Assembly: GCF_002205635.1 (NCBI RefSeq)
Contig: NZ_NISJ01000010.1
Coordinates: 110,229-174,228, forward strand
DNA length: 64,000 nt
Direction of reading: 5' to 3'
Source: Sphingopyxis witflariensis
GTDB taxonomy: Bacteria > Pseudomonadota > Alphaproteobacteria > Sphingomonadales > Sphingomonadaceae
Shown: positions 19,306 to 27,854 of the stretch, piece after piece
Numbering within the stretch: the first letter of the stretch is position 1
How the letters are laid out: every line of letters begins with the position of its first letter
The notes under the pieces: model-generated
Database searches by the model: none
The model's input: the letters and a program-made list of their open reading frames with translations, nothing else
Told to the model about the DNA's origin: nothing
Position numbers and translations under genes: made by a program

Positions 19306-20852
19306 CGCGATGCGGCTCCGGCAGACTTGTCCCTGGCCCAATATTCGTCGCGGATGAGGCGTTTGTAGAGCTTGCCGGTGTCGAGCCGGGGGAGCGCTTT
19401 CGAGAAGTCGATCTGACGAGGTGCCTTGACGTGACTGAGCTTCTCGCGCGCGAGCGCGGTAAGTTCAGCCGCAAGCGCGGCACCGGCGTCGGACCAGTGG
19501 ACGGGCTGAACGACCGCGATCACGCGCTCGCCCATTTCTTCGTCCGGTCCGCCGATCACGGCGACGTCCGCGACCTTTGGATGTGTCACCAGCAGATTCT
19601 CGATCTCCTGCGGATAGATGTTCACCCCACCCGAGATGATCATGAAGCTCTTGCGGTCGGTGAGATAGAGATAGCCTTCCTCGTCGACCCAGCCGATGTC
19701 GCCGAGCGTCGTCCATCCCTCCGCATGCCGCGACTCGTCGGTCTTGGCAGCGTCGTTGTGATACTCGAACCGCGGCCCACCGCTGAAATAGATCGTGCCT
19801 TCCTGCCGAGGCGGAAGCTCCCGCCCTTCTTCGTCGCAAATGTGGAGCTTCGTCGTCAGGGGCCTGCCGACCGAGCCCTTGTGAGCAAGCCACTCCTGAG
19901 GCCCGATGAAGGTCCCGCCATTGCCTTCGGATCCACTGTAATATTCATGGATGATCGGACCGAACCAGTCCATCATCGCTTCCTTGACCGGGACCGGGCA
20001 GGGGGCGGCGGCGTGGACCACGGTGCTCAGCGACGAGACGTCATGGGCGGCGCGCTCGCCCTCCGGCATCTTGAGCATGCGGATGAAATGAGTCGGCACG
20101 AATTGCGCGATCGTCACCTTGTATCGCGCGATGGCGGCGAGCGCCGTCTCGGGTGCAAAGCGCTCCATGAGAACGACGGTGGCGCCAAGGCGCATCATCG
20201 CCATCGTCCAGCGGAGCGGTGCCGCATGATAAATGGGGGCAGGGCAGAGATAGATGCTGTCCGCCGACGCACCGTAGAGTTGCGTCGCCACCATGACGAC
20301 CGAGTCCGGCTTGTCGATGGGCTCGCCGCAGATCGGGCTCGGCTTGATGCCTTTCGGCCGTCCCGTCGTGCCCGACGAATAGAGCATGTCATAGCCCGCC
20401 TGTTCGTCGGCGACCGGGACTGAGGGCATTGCACTGCGCTCGGACTCGAAATCGAGATAGCCTGCGATCCGGCCGCCTGTTGCGAACAGGTCGATATCGA
20501 GGTCGCGCCGCGCGATTTCCGCCGCGACCTCGCCTTGCGCGGCCGAAATGATGAAGATCCGGGCGCCGCTGTCGCGCAATATATATTCGACTTCGTCAGC
20601 CTGGAGCTTGTTGGAGATGGTGACGAAGTAGAGGCCTGCACGCTGGGCAGCCCAGGCGATCTCGTAAAAAGCGGGCGAATTGGGAAGGCACATCGCGATC
20701 GTCGAGCCGGGAGCCAGTCCGAGGGCCCTAAATAGCTGCGCGCCCTGGTTCGAGCGGCGGTCGAGATCGGAATAGCGCAGCGCCTCGCCCGTTTCGGCCA
20801 TGATCAGGGCGGGCTTGTGGGGCGTCGAGCGGGCATGGATCGAGGGATGCAT
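19302..20852 (-). CDS. Acyl-CoA synthetase (AMP-dependent ligase)
   Basis: ANL-superfamily ligase of 516 residues that would activate a carboxylic acid to its CoA thioester through an acyl-adenylate. The P-loop YSSGTTGRPKGIKPS, the A5-like YYSGSEGNGG, the hinge GDIGWVDEEGYLYLTDRKSFM, and the catalytic Lys in LPRLDTGKLYKR are all seen. The substrate pocket gives no readable specificity. It follows the alcohol dehydrogenase by 13 bp, giving the order alcohol dehydrogenase, ligase, SDR, which suits alcohol-to-acid-to-CoA conversion. Confidence 0.9.
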   Translation of the reverse strand: MHPSIHARSTPHKPALIMAETGEALRYSDLDRRSNQGAQLFRALGLAPGSTIAMCLPNSPAFYEIAWAAQRAGLYFVTISNKLQADEVEYILRDSGARIFIISAAQGEVAAEIARRDLDIDLFATGGRIAGYLDFESERSAMPSVPVADEQAGYDMLYSSGTTGRPKGIKPSPICGEPIDKPDSVVMVATQLYGASADSIYLCPAPIYHAAPLRWTMAMMRLGATVVLMERFAPETALAAIARYKVTIAQFVPTHFIRMLKMPEGERAAHDVSSLSTVVHAAAPCPVPVKEAMMDWFGPIIHEYYSGSEGNGGTFIGPQEWLAHKGSVGRPLTTKLHICDEEGRELPPRQEGTIYFSGGPRFEYHNDAAKTDESRHAEGWTTLGDIGWVDEEGYLYLTDRKSFMIISGGVNIYPQEIENLLVTHPKVADVAVIGGPDEEMGERVIAVVQPVHWSDAGAALAAELTALAREKLSHVKAPRQIDFSKALPRLDTGKLYKRLIRDEYWARDKSAGAASR

Positions 20853-20865
20853 AGTGTCCGTCCTC

Positions 20866-21972
20866 TCAGGGGATCATCACGGCCTTCACGCACCGTCCGG
20901 CGTGCTGGTCGGCAATGGCTTCGTTGATCTGCGATAGCGGATATCTGCGAACGAGACGGTCGAAAGGCAGCTCTCCCGCCTTGTAGAGCTCGATCATGCG
21001 GGGGATGAACATATCGGGTAGGCTATCGCCTTCGATGATGCCCATCACGATATGACCCGCACCGACCAGTTGGTTGATCGAAAGACCCAGCCGATCGTCG
21101 GCGGGGCTTGCGATTCCGACAAGTCCGAAGGTCGCGCGCGGCGCCAATGCAGTCATCGCGGATTCGATGACCTCTCGCCGGCCTGTCGTGTCGAACGCAT
21201 AATCGACCCCGACCGGGACGATTTCGCGGATTGCCGTCGCAAAGTCGGCGGAGGCCGGATCGATGACGTGCGTCGCACCAAGTTCGAGCGCCAGGGCCCG
21301 GCGTTCCTCCCGCGGCTCGACAACGAGGATGGTGGCACATTCCTGGACCTTGGCGCCGAGGACCGCACTCAGCCCCACCGCGCCGGCGCCGATCACAAGA
21401 AGCGACGAGCCTTTGGGGCAGGCGAGCGAGTTCATCACCGCGCCCACGCCCGTCTGGACACCGCAACCCAGCGGGCCAAGCAACTCGATCGGCAGCGCTG
21501 GGTCGACGCGGACGGTGTTGCGTTCATTGGCAAGTGCATAGGATGCGAATGACGACTGGCCGAAGAAGTTCGCACTTGCGGGTTCTTCGCCGACACAGAG
21601 CGTCCGGCTTCCGTCCACTCGGCAGCCGCCATAGTTCATTTGTGCGAAGCGAACACAATAGGCCGGCCGGCCCTCATCGCACCGGGGGCATTCGCCGCAG
21701 CTGTTGAAGGTCAGTACGACATGATCGCCAGGGCGCACCTTCGACACCCCCTCGCCGACGCGCTCGACGATACCCGACCCTTCATGGCCAAGCACCGCCG
21801 GCGCCTTCATGATCTGGAGACTTCCGCCAAAGGCAAGGTCGGTATGACAGAGGCCGACGCCCGCGATGCGGACCAATATCTCGCCCGGCCGCGGATCTTC
21901 GAGCATGATATCCTCGATATCCCACCGCCCCCCCGGGGTGCGGGCTACCGCGGCGAATGCTTGCTTGGCCAT
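20866..21972 (-). CDS. Zinc-dependent alcohol dehydrogenase (aryl/benzyl-alcohol type)
   Basis: Medium-chain dehydrogenase of 368 residues. Catalytic zinc ligands in GVGLCHTDLAF and GHEGSGIVE, structural zinc cysteines in CGECPRCDEGRPAYC, and Rossmann motif GAGAVGLSAVLGA. It resembles aryl-alcohol and class III type dehydrogenases. A GGGAGATGGAGC ribosome region precedes the ATG at 21972. It is the first gene of the minus-strand operon and is divergent from an SDR gene; two operator copies lie between. Confidence 0.88.
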   Translation of the reverse strand: MAKQAFAAVARTPGGRWDIEDIMLEDPRPGEILVRIAGVGLCHTDLAFGGSLQIMKAPAVLGHEGSGIVERVGEGVSKVRPGDHVVLTFNSCGECPRCDEGRPAYCVRFAQMNYGGCRVDGSRTLCVGEEPASANFFGQSSFASYALANERNTVRVDPALPIELLGPLGCGVQTGVGAVMNSLACPKGSSLLVIGAGAVGLSAVLGAKVQECATILVVEPREERRALALELGATHVIDPASADFATAIREIVPVGVDYAFDTTGRREVIESAMTALAPRATFGLVGIASPADDRLGLSINQLVGAGHIVMGIIEGDSLPDMFIPRMIELYKAGELPFDRLVRRYPLSQINEAIADQHAGRCVKAVMIP

Positions 21973-22043
21973 GCTCCATCTCCCATGCGCCGTCGCCGTT
22001 CGTCCATTGTCGAAAGGGGCAGCGGCGATCCTTGCTCGCGTGG

Positions 22044-22057
22044 AATTATCAATTGGC
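22044..22057. promoter_or_regulatory. Candidate regulon operator, site 4a
   Basis: AATTATCAATTGGC, 71 bp upstream of the alcohol dehydrogenase start. It contains the CAATTG core seen in sites 3 and 7. Confidence 0.5.
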
Positions 22058-22063
22058 AAAAAA

Positions 22064-22080
22064 ATAATCAATCAACTAAT
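22064..22080. promoter_or_regulatory. Candidate regulon operator, site 4b
   Basis: ATAATCAATCAACTAAT, 51 bp upstream of the SDR start at 22132. With site 4a, only 6 bp away, it forms a double site in a divergent promoter region. Confidence 0.55.
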
Positions 22081-22131
22081 GAAATTCTCTGATGCTCGTG
22101 ATGGGCGCTGACGCGAAGAGTGTGAGGGAGA

Positions 22132-22947
22132 GTGACAGTGGCCGGGGACGCGTTTCGTGAGGTTATTTTCAAGAACAGGACATTGTTCGTCGCCGGAGGG
22201 TCAGGTGGCATCAATCTCGCGATTGCCGAGCGATTCGCCGAACTCGGGGCGAACATAAGCCTCATAAGCCGCGATGCCGAGCGGGTGTGTGCAGCCGCCA
22301 GGAGCATTGATCCGGGTGGTGCGCGCGCAATGGGGCTCGCCGCCGATGTTCGCGATTTCGAGGCGGTGGACGCAGCCTTCGCTGCGACGGTCCAACGGTT
22401 CGGGGAGATCGACTTCGTCGTTTCCGGTGCTGCTGGAAATTTTCTGGCACCGGTGATTGGCATGTCCGCAAACGCGTTCAAGACGGTCATAGACATCGAC
22501 CTTCTGGGCACTTTCAACGTGATGCGCGCTGCGTTCGACCATTTGCGCAAACCTGGCGCGTCGCTCATCTCGATTACGGCGGGACAAGCCATTCGCCCGA
22601 CGATGTTCCAGGCGCATGCCGGCGCGGCAAAGGCAGGGATCAACAATCTGACCCAGACGCTCGCGATGGAGTGGGGGCCAGCCGGCGTTCGCGTAAACGC
22701 CATCGCTCCGGGGCCGATCGGCGATACTGAAGGCATGCGCAGGCTGACCCCATCGGAGGCTGCGACCGCGGCGTTGAAGAAACGGATTCCGCTGCGCGAC
22801 TATGGCGTCAAGCGCGACATCGCCGATCTCGCGGTATTTCTTTGCACCCCCAATGCAAAATATATCACCGGAGCAATTCTCGATTGTGACGGAGGTTCTG
22901 TGCTCGGTGACGCGTCGGCAGACGCCCTCACTGTCCCGCCGCGATAG
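22132..22947 (+). CDS. SDR oxidoreductase, 2,4-dienoyl-CoA-reductase-like
   Basis: SDR of 271 residues whose glycine motif reads VAGGSGGINLAIAERFAELG, like the peroxisomal 2,4-dienoyl-CoA reductase subgroup, with GAAGNFLAP in place of NNAG, ISITAGQA, and a C-terminal AKYITGAILDCDGG. The catalytic Tyr position reads FQAHAGAAKAG, that is, without the YxxxK tyrosine; dienoyl-CoA reductases also lack it. It would reduce dienoyl-CoA intermediates from unsaturated or hydroxylated chains. GTG start; GTG at 22138 is equally possible. Confidence 0.82.
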   Translation: MTVAGDAFREVIFKNRTLFVAGGSGGINLAIAERFAELGANISLISRDAERVCAAARSIDPGGARAMGLAADVRDFEAVDAAFAATVQRFGEIDFVVSGAAGNFLAPVIGMSANAFKTVIDIDLLGTFNVMRAAFDHLRKPGASLISITAGQAIRPTMFQAHAGAAKAGINNLTQTLAMEWGPAGVRVNAIAPGPIGDTEGMRRLTPSEAATAALKKRIPLRDYGVKRDIADLAVFLCTPNAKYITGAILDCDGGSVLGDASADALTVPPR

Positions 22948-22958
22948 GCAAGGACCGG

Positions 22959-23756
22959 TCAGCCTTCGAGGAGGTTGTCCTGTAGCCGGCCAAGATCGCT
23001 ATCCGAGAGGCCGAGGACGTCCTTCGCGAAGCTGGATATCGAGCCATGCCGCCACTCCAGTTCGCGAAAGGCAGCCTCGATATAGCTGCGATCGGCGCGC
23101 ATAAGGATTTCGAGCGCATCGGGCGCCAGGCGTTCCATCCACTTTCCTTGCATGCCCGCCGCCGCCGCACTCGCGGTCAGGCGTTTCCAGTCGAGCAGTT
23201 CGGCCGTCTTGCAATAGTCCGCGATGATATATTCCCGGCGAATTCCGATGAGATCGAGCAATAGTGCGATGGCGATGCCGGTGCGGTCCTTCCCGGCCGA
23301 GCAGTGGATGAGCACCGGCAGGCTGCCTGCGGCGATATGGCGATACAGGCTGGCGAGATGCGTCGCGTGCCTGTCGGCCAGGCTTCGGTAGAAATGCCGC
23401 ACTGCTTCGGCATAATCATCGGGCTTGAGGTCGCGCGCAAACAACCGCTGATCGCCTGAAAGATCGATATCGCCCTCGTCCCAGACCAAGGTAGTGCGCT
23501 TTTCCGCAAAAGCCGGAACGGTCGGATGGAGCGCGCGCTCGCTGGCCAGGCGCAGGTCTGCGATCGTGGAAATCGCGTCGAGCGATTCGTTGCGGATATC
23601 GTCGCTCGTCAACTCGTCCAGCCGGGCGGACCGCCATATCAGCCGTCGCTTCAAAACCCTGCCATCGCGGGCCGGATAGCCGCCGACCTCCCGAAAGTTC
23701 TGGCCGCCGGCAAGTGCGACCAGCCGGTCCTCTTCGATCACGACAGTCTCGGTCAT
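22959..23756 (-). CDS. Tyrosine phosphatase family protein (Y_phosphatase3)
   Basis: Protein of 265 residues with the cysteine phosphatase P-loop HCSAGKDRTG and the upstream general-acid region (WDEGDID). The N-terminus NFREVGGYPARDGRVLKRRLIWRS-like region (ALAGGQNFREVGGY) is typical of the bacterial group related to protein-tyrosine or phosphoinositide phosphatases. It dephosphorylates an unknown phosphate ester. It is convergent with the dienoyl-reductase-like SDR and divergent from a crotonase gene across a shared operator, so it may belong to the catabolic regulon. ATG 23756 is preferred to a longer start at 23873. Confidence 0.85.
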   Translation of the reverse strand: MTETVVIEEDRLVALAGGQNFREVGGYPARDGRVLKRRLIWRSARLDELTSDDIRNESLDAISTIADLRLASERALHPTVPAFAEKRTTLVWDEGDIDLSGDQRLFARDLKPDDYAEAVRHFYRSLADRHATHLASLYRHIAAGSLPVLIHCSAGKDRTGIAIALLLDLIGIRREYIIADYCKTAELLDWKRLTASAAAAGMQGKWMERLAPDALEILMRADRSYIEAAFRELEWRHGSISSFAKDVLGLSDSDLGRLQDNLLEG

Positions 23757-23912
23757 ATGATATCCCACAAAAAGGTGCGCCCGTGCGCCGCGTTTATCAA
23801 CCAGTCTCGGGTTTCCAATATGTGACGTCATTCCCTTCGACTTTGGCGTCATCGCCCGGTGCCCGGGCTCCATCCCCGCTCATGCCAGACCGGAAGAACC
23901 CGCCCCAGCCTT

Positions 23913-23935
23913 ATTATGTGATTGATTAATTGATT
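23913..23935. promoter_or_regulatory. Candidate regulon operator, site 5
   Basis: ATTATGTG followed by ATTGATTAATTGATT, 57 bp upstream of the crotonase start at 23993 and 156 bp from the phosphatase start. ATTGATTAATTGATT is nearly symmetrical around TTAA. Confidence 0.6.
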
Positions 23936-23992
23936 GTGCAACCCGGTCGGGTGATGCTAGCTCACCGGATCAGCAATGGAAAAGGTCCGCGG

Positions 23993-24790
23993 ATGACAGG
24001 CAAGCCGCTTCGCGTTCAGGTCGAAAGCGCCGAAGACGTAGCCGTCGTGCGCTTCGCCAATCCGCCGCACGGCACCATCTCGAACGGCGGTGCGGCGGAC
24101 CTTGTCGCGGCGATCAGGCCCCTCCTCGCGGCGGCCGAAACACGAGCGATCATTCTCACAGGCGGTCAGGACGGCATCTTCATCCGCCACGCCGACGTCC
24201 GGCAAATTGCAACTTCGCTTGAACGCGTAGGCATGGGAAGCGTCGATCCGCAAGCCTTTGCGACCAGCGCATTCGCCGAACTCGGCGCGATGCTCGACGC
24301 CGCCGAAAAGCCGGTGATCGCCGCGATTGACGGCCTGTGCATGGGCGGCGGCTTCGAAATTGCACTCGCCTGCACCATGCGGATCGCATCGCCCGCCGCC
24401 ACCGCGATCGGCCTTCCCGAAATTCGCCTCGACATCTTCCCCGGCGGAGGGGGAACGCAGCGGCTGTCGCGACTGGTCGGACGCCATCGGGCCCGCCTGT
24501 TCATGCTCCGCGGCGACGTCATGACGGCCAGCCAGGCGCTGGCGGCCGGCCTTGTCGATGAAGTGGTCCCCTGTGCGCTCGATCGTGCCCTCGAATTGGC
24601 CGGCATGTTCGCCGGCCGTTCGACCGCCGCGGTGTCCGCGATCCTGCGCCTGACGGCCACTGACGAAGACCGGGAGAGGCTGGCCGCGGAAGCTTGCCGG
24701 TTTGGCGAGCTTGGCCTCACCGGCGAGGCGCTGCCGGAGGCGCTCTTCCAGTTCGCAGAAGGCGATGTCGGACTTGAAACGATGCGATGA
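23993..24790 (+). CDS. Enoyl-CoA hydratase/isomerase family protein
   Basis: Crotonase-fold protein of 265 residues. The second oxyanion-hole motif IDGLCMGGGFEIALACT is intact and is followed by FPGGGGTQRLSRLVG, the classic hydratase signature; the first segment reads TGGQDGIFIRHADVRQ, without the usual SAGxD. It likely acts on enoyl-CoA or performs isomerisation. ATG 23993 follows GGAAAAGG; upstream in-frame starts at 23954 and 23930 overlap the operator side and are less likely. Confidence 0.85.
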   Translation: MTGKPLRVQVESAEDVAVVRFANPPHGTISNGGAADLVAAIRPLLAAAETRAIILTGGQDGIFIRHADVRQIATSLERVGMGSVDPQAFATSAFAELGAMLDAAEKPVIAAIDGLCMGGGFEIALACTMRIASPAATAIGLPEIRLDIFPGGGGTQRLSRLVGRHRARLFMLRGDVMTASQALAAGLVDEVVPCALDRALELAGMFAGRSTAAVSAILRLTATDEDRERLAAEACRFGELGLTGEALPEALFQFAEGDVGLETMR

Positions 24791-24805
24791 AGGGGCTGTG
24801 CGCAG

Positions 24806-24847
24806 CGTCAGGCGTCAGGCGTCAGGCGTCAGGCGTCAGGCGTCAGG
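24806..24847. repeat. Six tandem copies of the 7-mer CGTCAGG
   Basis: Perfect head-to-tail heptamer array between two convergent genes. The last copy contains the stop codon of the oxidoreductase gene on the minus strand (24843-24845). Such arrays are prone to copy-number change by slippage. Confidence 0.95.
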
Positions 24848-25856
24848 GCTCCGGCGAAACTCTGACGACGAGCTTTCCGTCGTTGCCCCCTGTAAACAGC
24901 AGGTCGAGCGCGGCCACCGCCTCCTCGAGCCCGTCGACGACATGATCCTTCCAGGCAAGCCGGCCCTCGGCAATCCACGACGAGAGGTCGGCGAATGCTC
25001 CAGGCGCCTGGCGAAGATAATCGATCACGATGAAGCCTCGAACGGTCAGGCGCTGCATGAGGATTCGCCCGAAGTCGCGCGGCCCCGGCATTGGCCCGTC
25101 CTCATTGTAGGCGGAGATCATTCCGCACAGCGCCATGCGGCCATCCTTGCGGAGACGCGAGAAAACGGCATCCATGATCGGACCGCCGACATTTTCGAAA
25201 TTCATGTCGATACCTGTCGGGTACAGCCGGTCGAGCGCGACACCGACATCCTCGTTGCGATAGTCGATCGCCGAATCAAACCCCAGCGTCTCGGTAAGCC
25301 AGCCGCATTTTTCCGGGCCGCCGGCAATCCCGACCACTTGCGCGCCCTTGATGCGGCCGATTTGACCGACGATCGAGCCGACGGCACCCGCCGCCGCGGA
25401 CACCGCCAGGACTTCGCCTTCCCGAGGCTTGCAGATGTCCAGCAGCCCGAAATAGGCCGTCAGTCCCGTCGCCCCGAGGACCGACAAATAGGCCGTCAGC
25501 GGAACTCCAGCCTGCGGCGCGATACGACGCGATCCGCGCTCATTCGCTATCGAGTAAAGCTCCCAACCGCCGGTCGATGGCAGGACGAGGTCCCCGACGC
25601 GAAAGCGGTCCGAGCGCGAAGCCTCGACGACCCCGATCGTGCCGCCGCGCATGACGTCGCCCACACCGACCGGAGGCAGATATTGGGCGCGATCGCTCAT
25701 CCAGAGCCGGTTCGTCGGATCAAGCGAAAGATAGAGGTTGCGAACCAATATCTCTCCGTCCGCGAGCGGGCCTATGGGCGTTTCCCGCAGTTCCAGGTCC
25801 GCAGCGCCAGGCGCGCCTTGCGGACGGCGCTTCAATATCCATTGGCGGTTCTTCAT
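24843..25856 (-). CDS. NADP-dependent MDR oxidoreductase (CurA/PTGR-like)
   Basis: Zinc-independent medium-chain reductase of 337 residues. It starts MKNRQWILKRRPQG, has LYLSLDPTNRLWMSD, the Rossmann segment VSAAAGAVGSIVGQIGRIKG, and NFENVGGPIMDAV, all typical of the prostaglandin/curcumin/2-alkenal reductase group that reduces alpha,beta-unsaturated ketones or aldehydes with NADPH. Its C-terminal codons run into the heptamer repeat array. It is convergent with a crotonase gene and divergent from the EthD gene. Confidence 0.9.
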   Translation of the reverse strand: MKNRQWILKRRPQGAPGAADLELRETPIGPLADGEILVRNLYLSLDPTNRLWMSDRAQYLPPVGVGDVMRGGTIGVVEASRSDRFRVGDLVLPSTGGWELYSIANERGSRRIAPQAGVPLTAYLSVLGATGLTAYFGLLDICKPREGEVLAVSAAAGAVGSIVGQIGRIKGAQVVGIAGGPEKCGWLTETLGFDSAIDYRNEDVGVALDRLYPTGIDMNFENVGGPIMDAVFSRLRKDGRMALCGMISAYNEDGPMPGPRDFGRILMQRLTVRGFIVIDYLRQAPGAFADLSSWIAEGRLAWKDHVVDGLEEAVAALDLLFTGGNDGKLVVRVSPEP

Positions 25857-25941
25857 ATCCTATCTCCTTAAGCGCGGGACAGCGACCAGAGCCAATTCCC
25901 ATCCGGGGCGCGCGGCGACCCTTTCACAAGAAAGTCTGACC

Positions 25942-26319
25942 ATGATTGCCATCAAATTCTGCCTGCGGCGGTTGCCCGCTCTCACATTGTCCGAATTTCA
26001 GGACTATTGGCTCAATCAACATGCACCGCTTGTTCGCAGCGTTGCCGAGACGCTTGGCATCCGCCGCTATGTCCAGTCGCACGCCCTTGACGACGACGGG
26101 CTTACCCGTGCTTTGGCTGGCCGCGGCTGCGAGCTTCCGCCCTACGACGGTATTGCCGAGCTTTGGTACGATAGCGCGGCTGCCGTGCGAGCGGCGGGTA
26201 TGACCGAGGCAGGACGCGCCGCAGGCAGGCTGCTGCTCGCCGACGAGAAAAGGTTCATCGACCTTCCCAACTCGCCCATCTTCTGGGTTCAGGGGCACGA
26301 CATCATCAGCAATGGATAG
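25942..26319 (+). CDS. EthD domain protein
   Basis: A 125-residue ferredoxin-like alpha/beta-barrel protein. The motif LSEFQDYWLNQHAPLV and the segment YDGIAELWYDS are the EthD signature. EthD proteins accompany P450 and ring-oxidation systems (the name comes from ethyl tert-butyl ether degradation), with roles as small dimeric lyases, cyclases or accessory proteins. The P450 of the same cluster lies 16 kb upstream. It is convergent with the thiolase gene, with a terminator between. Confidence 0.85.
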   Translation: MIAIKFCLRRLPALTLSEFQDYWLNQHAPLVRSVAETLGIRRYVQSHALDDDGLTRALAGRGCELPPYDGIAELWYDSAAAVRAAGMTEAGRAAGRLLLADEKRFIDLPNSPIFWVQGHDIISNG

Positions 26320-26346
26320 CGGCGGGCGAATGCGCCGCCCGCCGCT
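26318..26346. terminator. Bidirectional terminator-like hairpin
   Basis: Perfect 11-bp inverted repeat AGCGGCGGGCG / CGCCCGCCGCT with a 7-nt loop, between the convergent EthD and thiolase genes and overlapping the EthD stop. Only a short ATTT follows, so efficiency as an intrinsic terminator is uncertain. Confidence 0.5.
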
Positions 26347-26386
26347 ATTTGTCATCGGCTCCAATCCGTCAGCCAAAGCTCCGACG

Positions 26387-27637
26387 TCAAAGCCTTTCGA
26401 TGATGATCGCCGGCGCCATGCCGCCGGCGGCGCACATGGTGACCAGGCCATAGCGGCCGCCCGAGCGTTCGAGTTCGTCGAGCGCGGTGCCGATCAGGAT
26501 CGAGCCGGTCGCGCCGATCGGGTGACCGAGCGCCATCGAACCGCCGTTGATGTTGACCTTTTCACGATCCAGATCCAGGTCGCGGATGAACTTCTCGGCA
26601 ACGACCGAGAAGGCCTCGTTGATTTCCCAGACGTCGATGTCGTCCTTGGTCAGCCCCGCCTTTTCGAGCACCTTCTTCGCCGCCGGGGCCGGGGCGTTGA
26701 GCATCAGCGTCGGGTCGTCGCCGATATTGGCATAAGCGACGATGCGCGCGCGCGGGGTCAGGCCGTTCTTCTCGGCATAGGCTTGCGACGTGAGCAGGAT
26801 CGCCGCGGCGCCGTCGACGACGCCCGACGAATTGCCCGCATGATGGAAATGCTGGATTTCGAGGTCGGGATAGCGGCGGTTGATCTGCTTGCGGAAGGTC
26901 ACCCCGCCGCCAAGATCGAAATCGGCCAGGCCGCTGAAGCTGGGCTTCAGCGCGGCAAGCCCTTCGGCGGTCGTTTCGGGGCGCGGAAACTCCTCGCGGT
27001 CGAGCGCAACGCTGCCGTCTGGGTTAAGGACGGGGACGACCGACTTGCTGAAACGGCCTTCCTTGATCGCCTTGTCGGCGCGCTGCTGGCTGACGAGCGC
27101 GAGCGCATCGAGAGCCTCGCGGCTGATGCCGTCCATCGTCGCGATCGCGTCGCCGCAAATTCCCTGGTGCGATTGCGGGTGGAGCGTGTCGAGCGCTTCA
27201 TGACCCGATCCCATCATCTGGGGGGCAAGGCCGGCGTTGGCCTGCTCAGCGGCGTGGCTGGCGGTAAAGCTCATCATTTCGGTGCCGCCGGCGATCACGC
27301 AATCTTCCATACCCGACATCACCGACGCCGCCGCGAAGTTCACCGAACTGATGCCGCCGCCGCAGAAGCGGTCGAGCGTCGTGCCGCTCGCCTTGATGTC
27401 ATAGCCCGCCGAAAGCGCCGCCATGCGGCCGAGGTCACCGCCCTGCTTGCCGACCTGGCTCGACGTCGACCAGACGATGTCGTCGACCGTTGATGTGTCG
27501 AGATTATTGCGGTCGCGGATCGCAGCGAGCACCGTCGCGGCAAGATGCTGCGGGTGAAGGTGCGAAAGCGCGCCCTTGCCGGGCTTGCCGATCCCGCGCG
27601 GGGTGCGGACGGCGTCGATGATATAGGCTTCAGTCAT
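26387..27637 (-). CDS. Acetyl-CoA C-acyltransferase (thiolase)
   Basis: Full-length thiolase of 416 residues that would cleave 3-ketoacyl-CoA with CoA to release acetyl- or propionyl-CoA. The nucleophile loop reads LDRFCGGGISSVN (Cys present), the His motif reads NGGSMALGHPIGATG, and the second Cys loop reads MCAAGGMAPAII. This contrasts with the fusion protein at 15-17 kb, which lacks these residues. It is divergent from the aldehyde dehydrogenase gene, with two operator copies in the gap. Confidence 0.92.
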   Translation of the reverse strand: MTEAYIIDAVRTPRGIGKPGKGALSHLHPQHLAATVLAAIRDRNNLDTSTVDDIVWSTSSQVGKQGGDLGRMAALSAGYDIKASGTTLDRFCGGGISSVNFAAASVMSGMEDCVIAGGTEMMSFTASHAAEQANAGLAPQMMGSGHEALDTLHPQSHQGICGDAIATMDGISREALDALALVSQQRADKAIKEGRFSKSVVPVLNPDGSVALDREEFPRPETTAEGLAALKPSFSGLADFDLGGGVTFRKQINRRYPDLEIQHFHHAGNSSGVVDGAAAILLTSQAYAEKNGLTPRARIVAYANIGDDPTLMLNAPAPAAKKVLEKAGLTKDDIDVWEINEAFSVVAEKFIRDLDLDREKVNINGGSMALGHPIGATGSILIGTALDELERSGGRYGLVTMCAAGGMAPAIIIERL

Positions 27638-27671
27638 GAAAGCATCCTTGCAAGAAGTTGGTCCGATCCAG

Positions 27672-27695
27672 AATTAGTCGAGCGATTAATTTAAT
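27672..27695. promoter_or_regulatory. Candidate regulon operator, site 6
   Basis: AATTAGTCGAG followed by CGATTAATTTAAT, 34 bp upstream of the thiolase start on the minus strand. The half CGATTAATT is identical in site 9. Confidence 0.55.
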
Positions 27696-27791
27696 CCCTC
27701 GCTTCGATCAAGCGAATTGGTCGGTGCGGACGGAGGGCTCGGGAGCCCGACCGGCAGCGAGGCTGCATGCAAAAAACGCTTGCCTCGTCGC

Positions 27792-27813
27792 ATAATCAAT
27801 TGAATGATTAAAT
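27792..27813. promoter_or_regulatory. Candidate regulon operator, site 7
   Basis: ATAATCAATTG followed by AATGATTAAAT, 41 bp upstream of the aldehyde dehydrogenase ATG. Its left half is identical to site 3 over 11 bases. Confidence 0.6.
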
Positions 27814-27854
27814 AGAGCCAATTGTTTGCGGCCACCTGATGGGAGAAAATCCGG

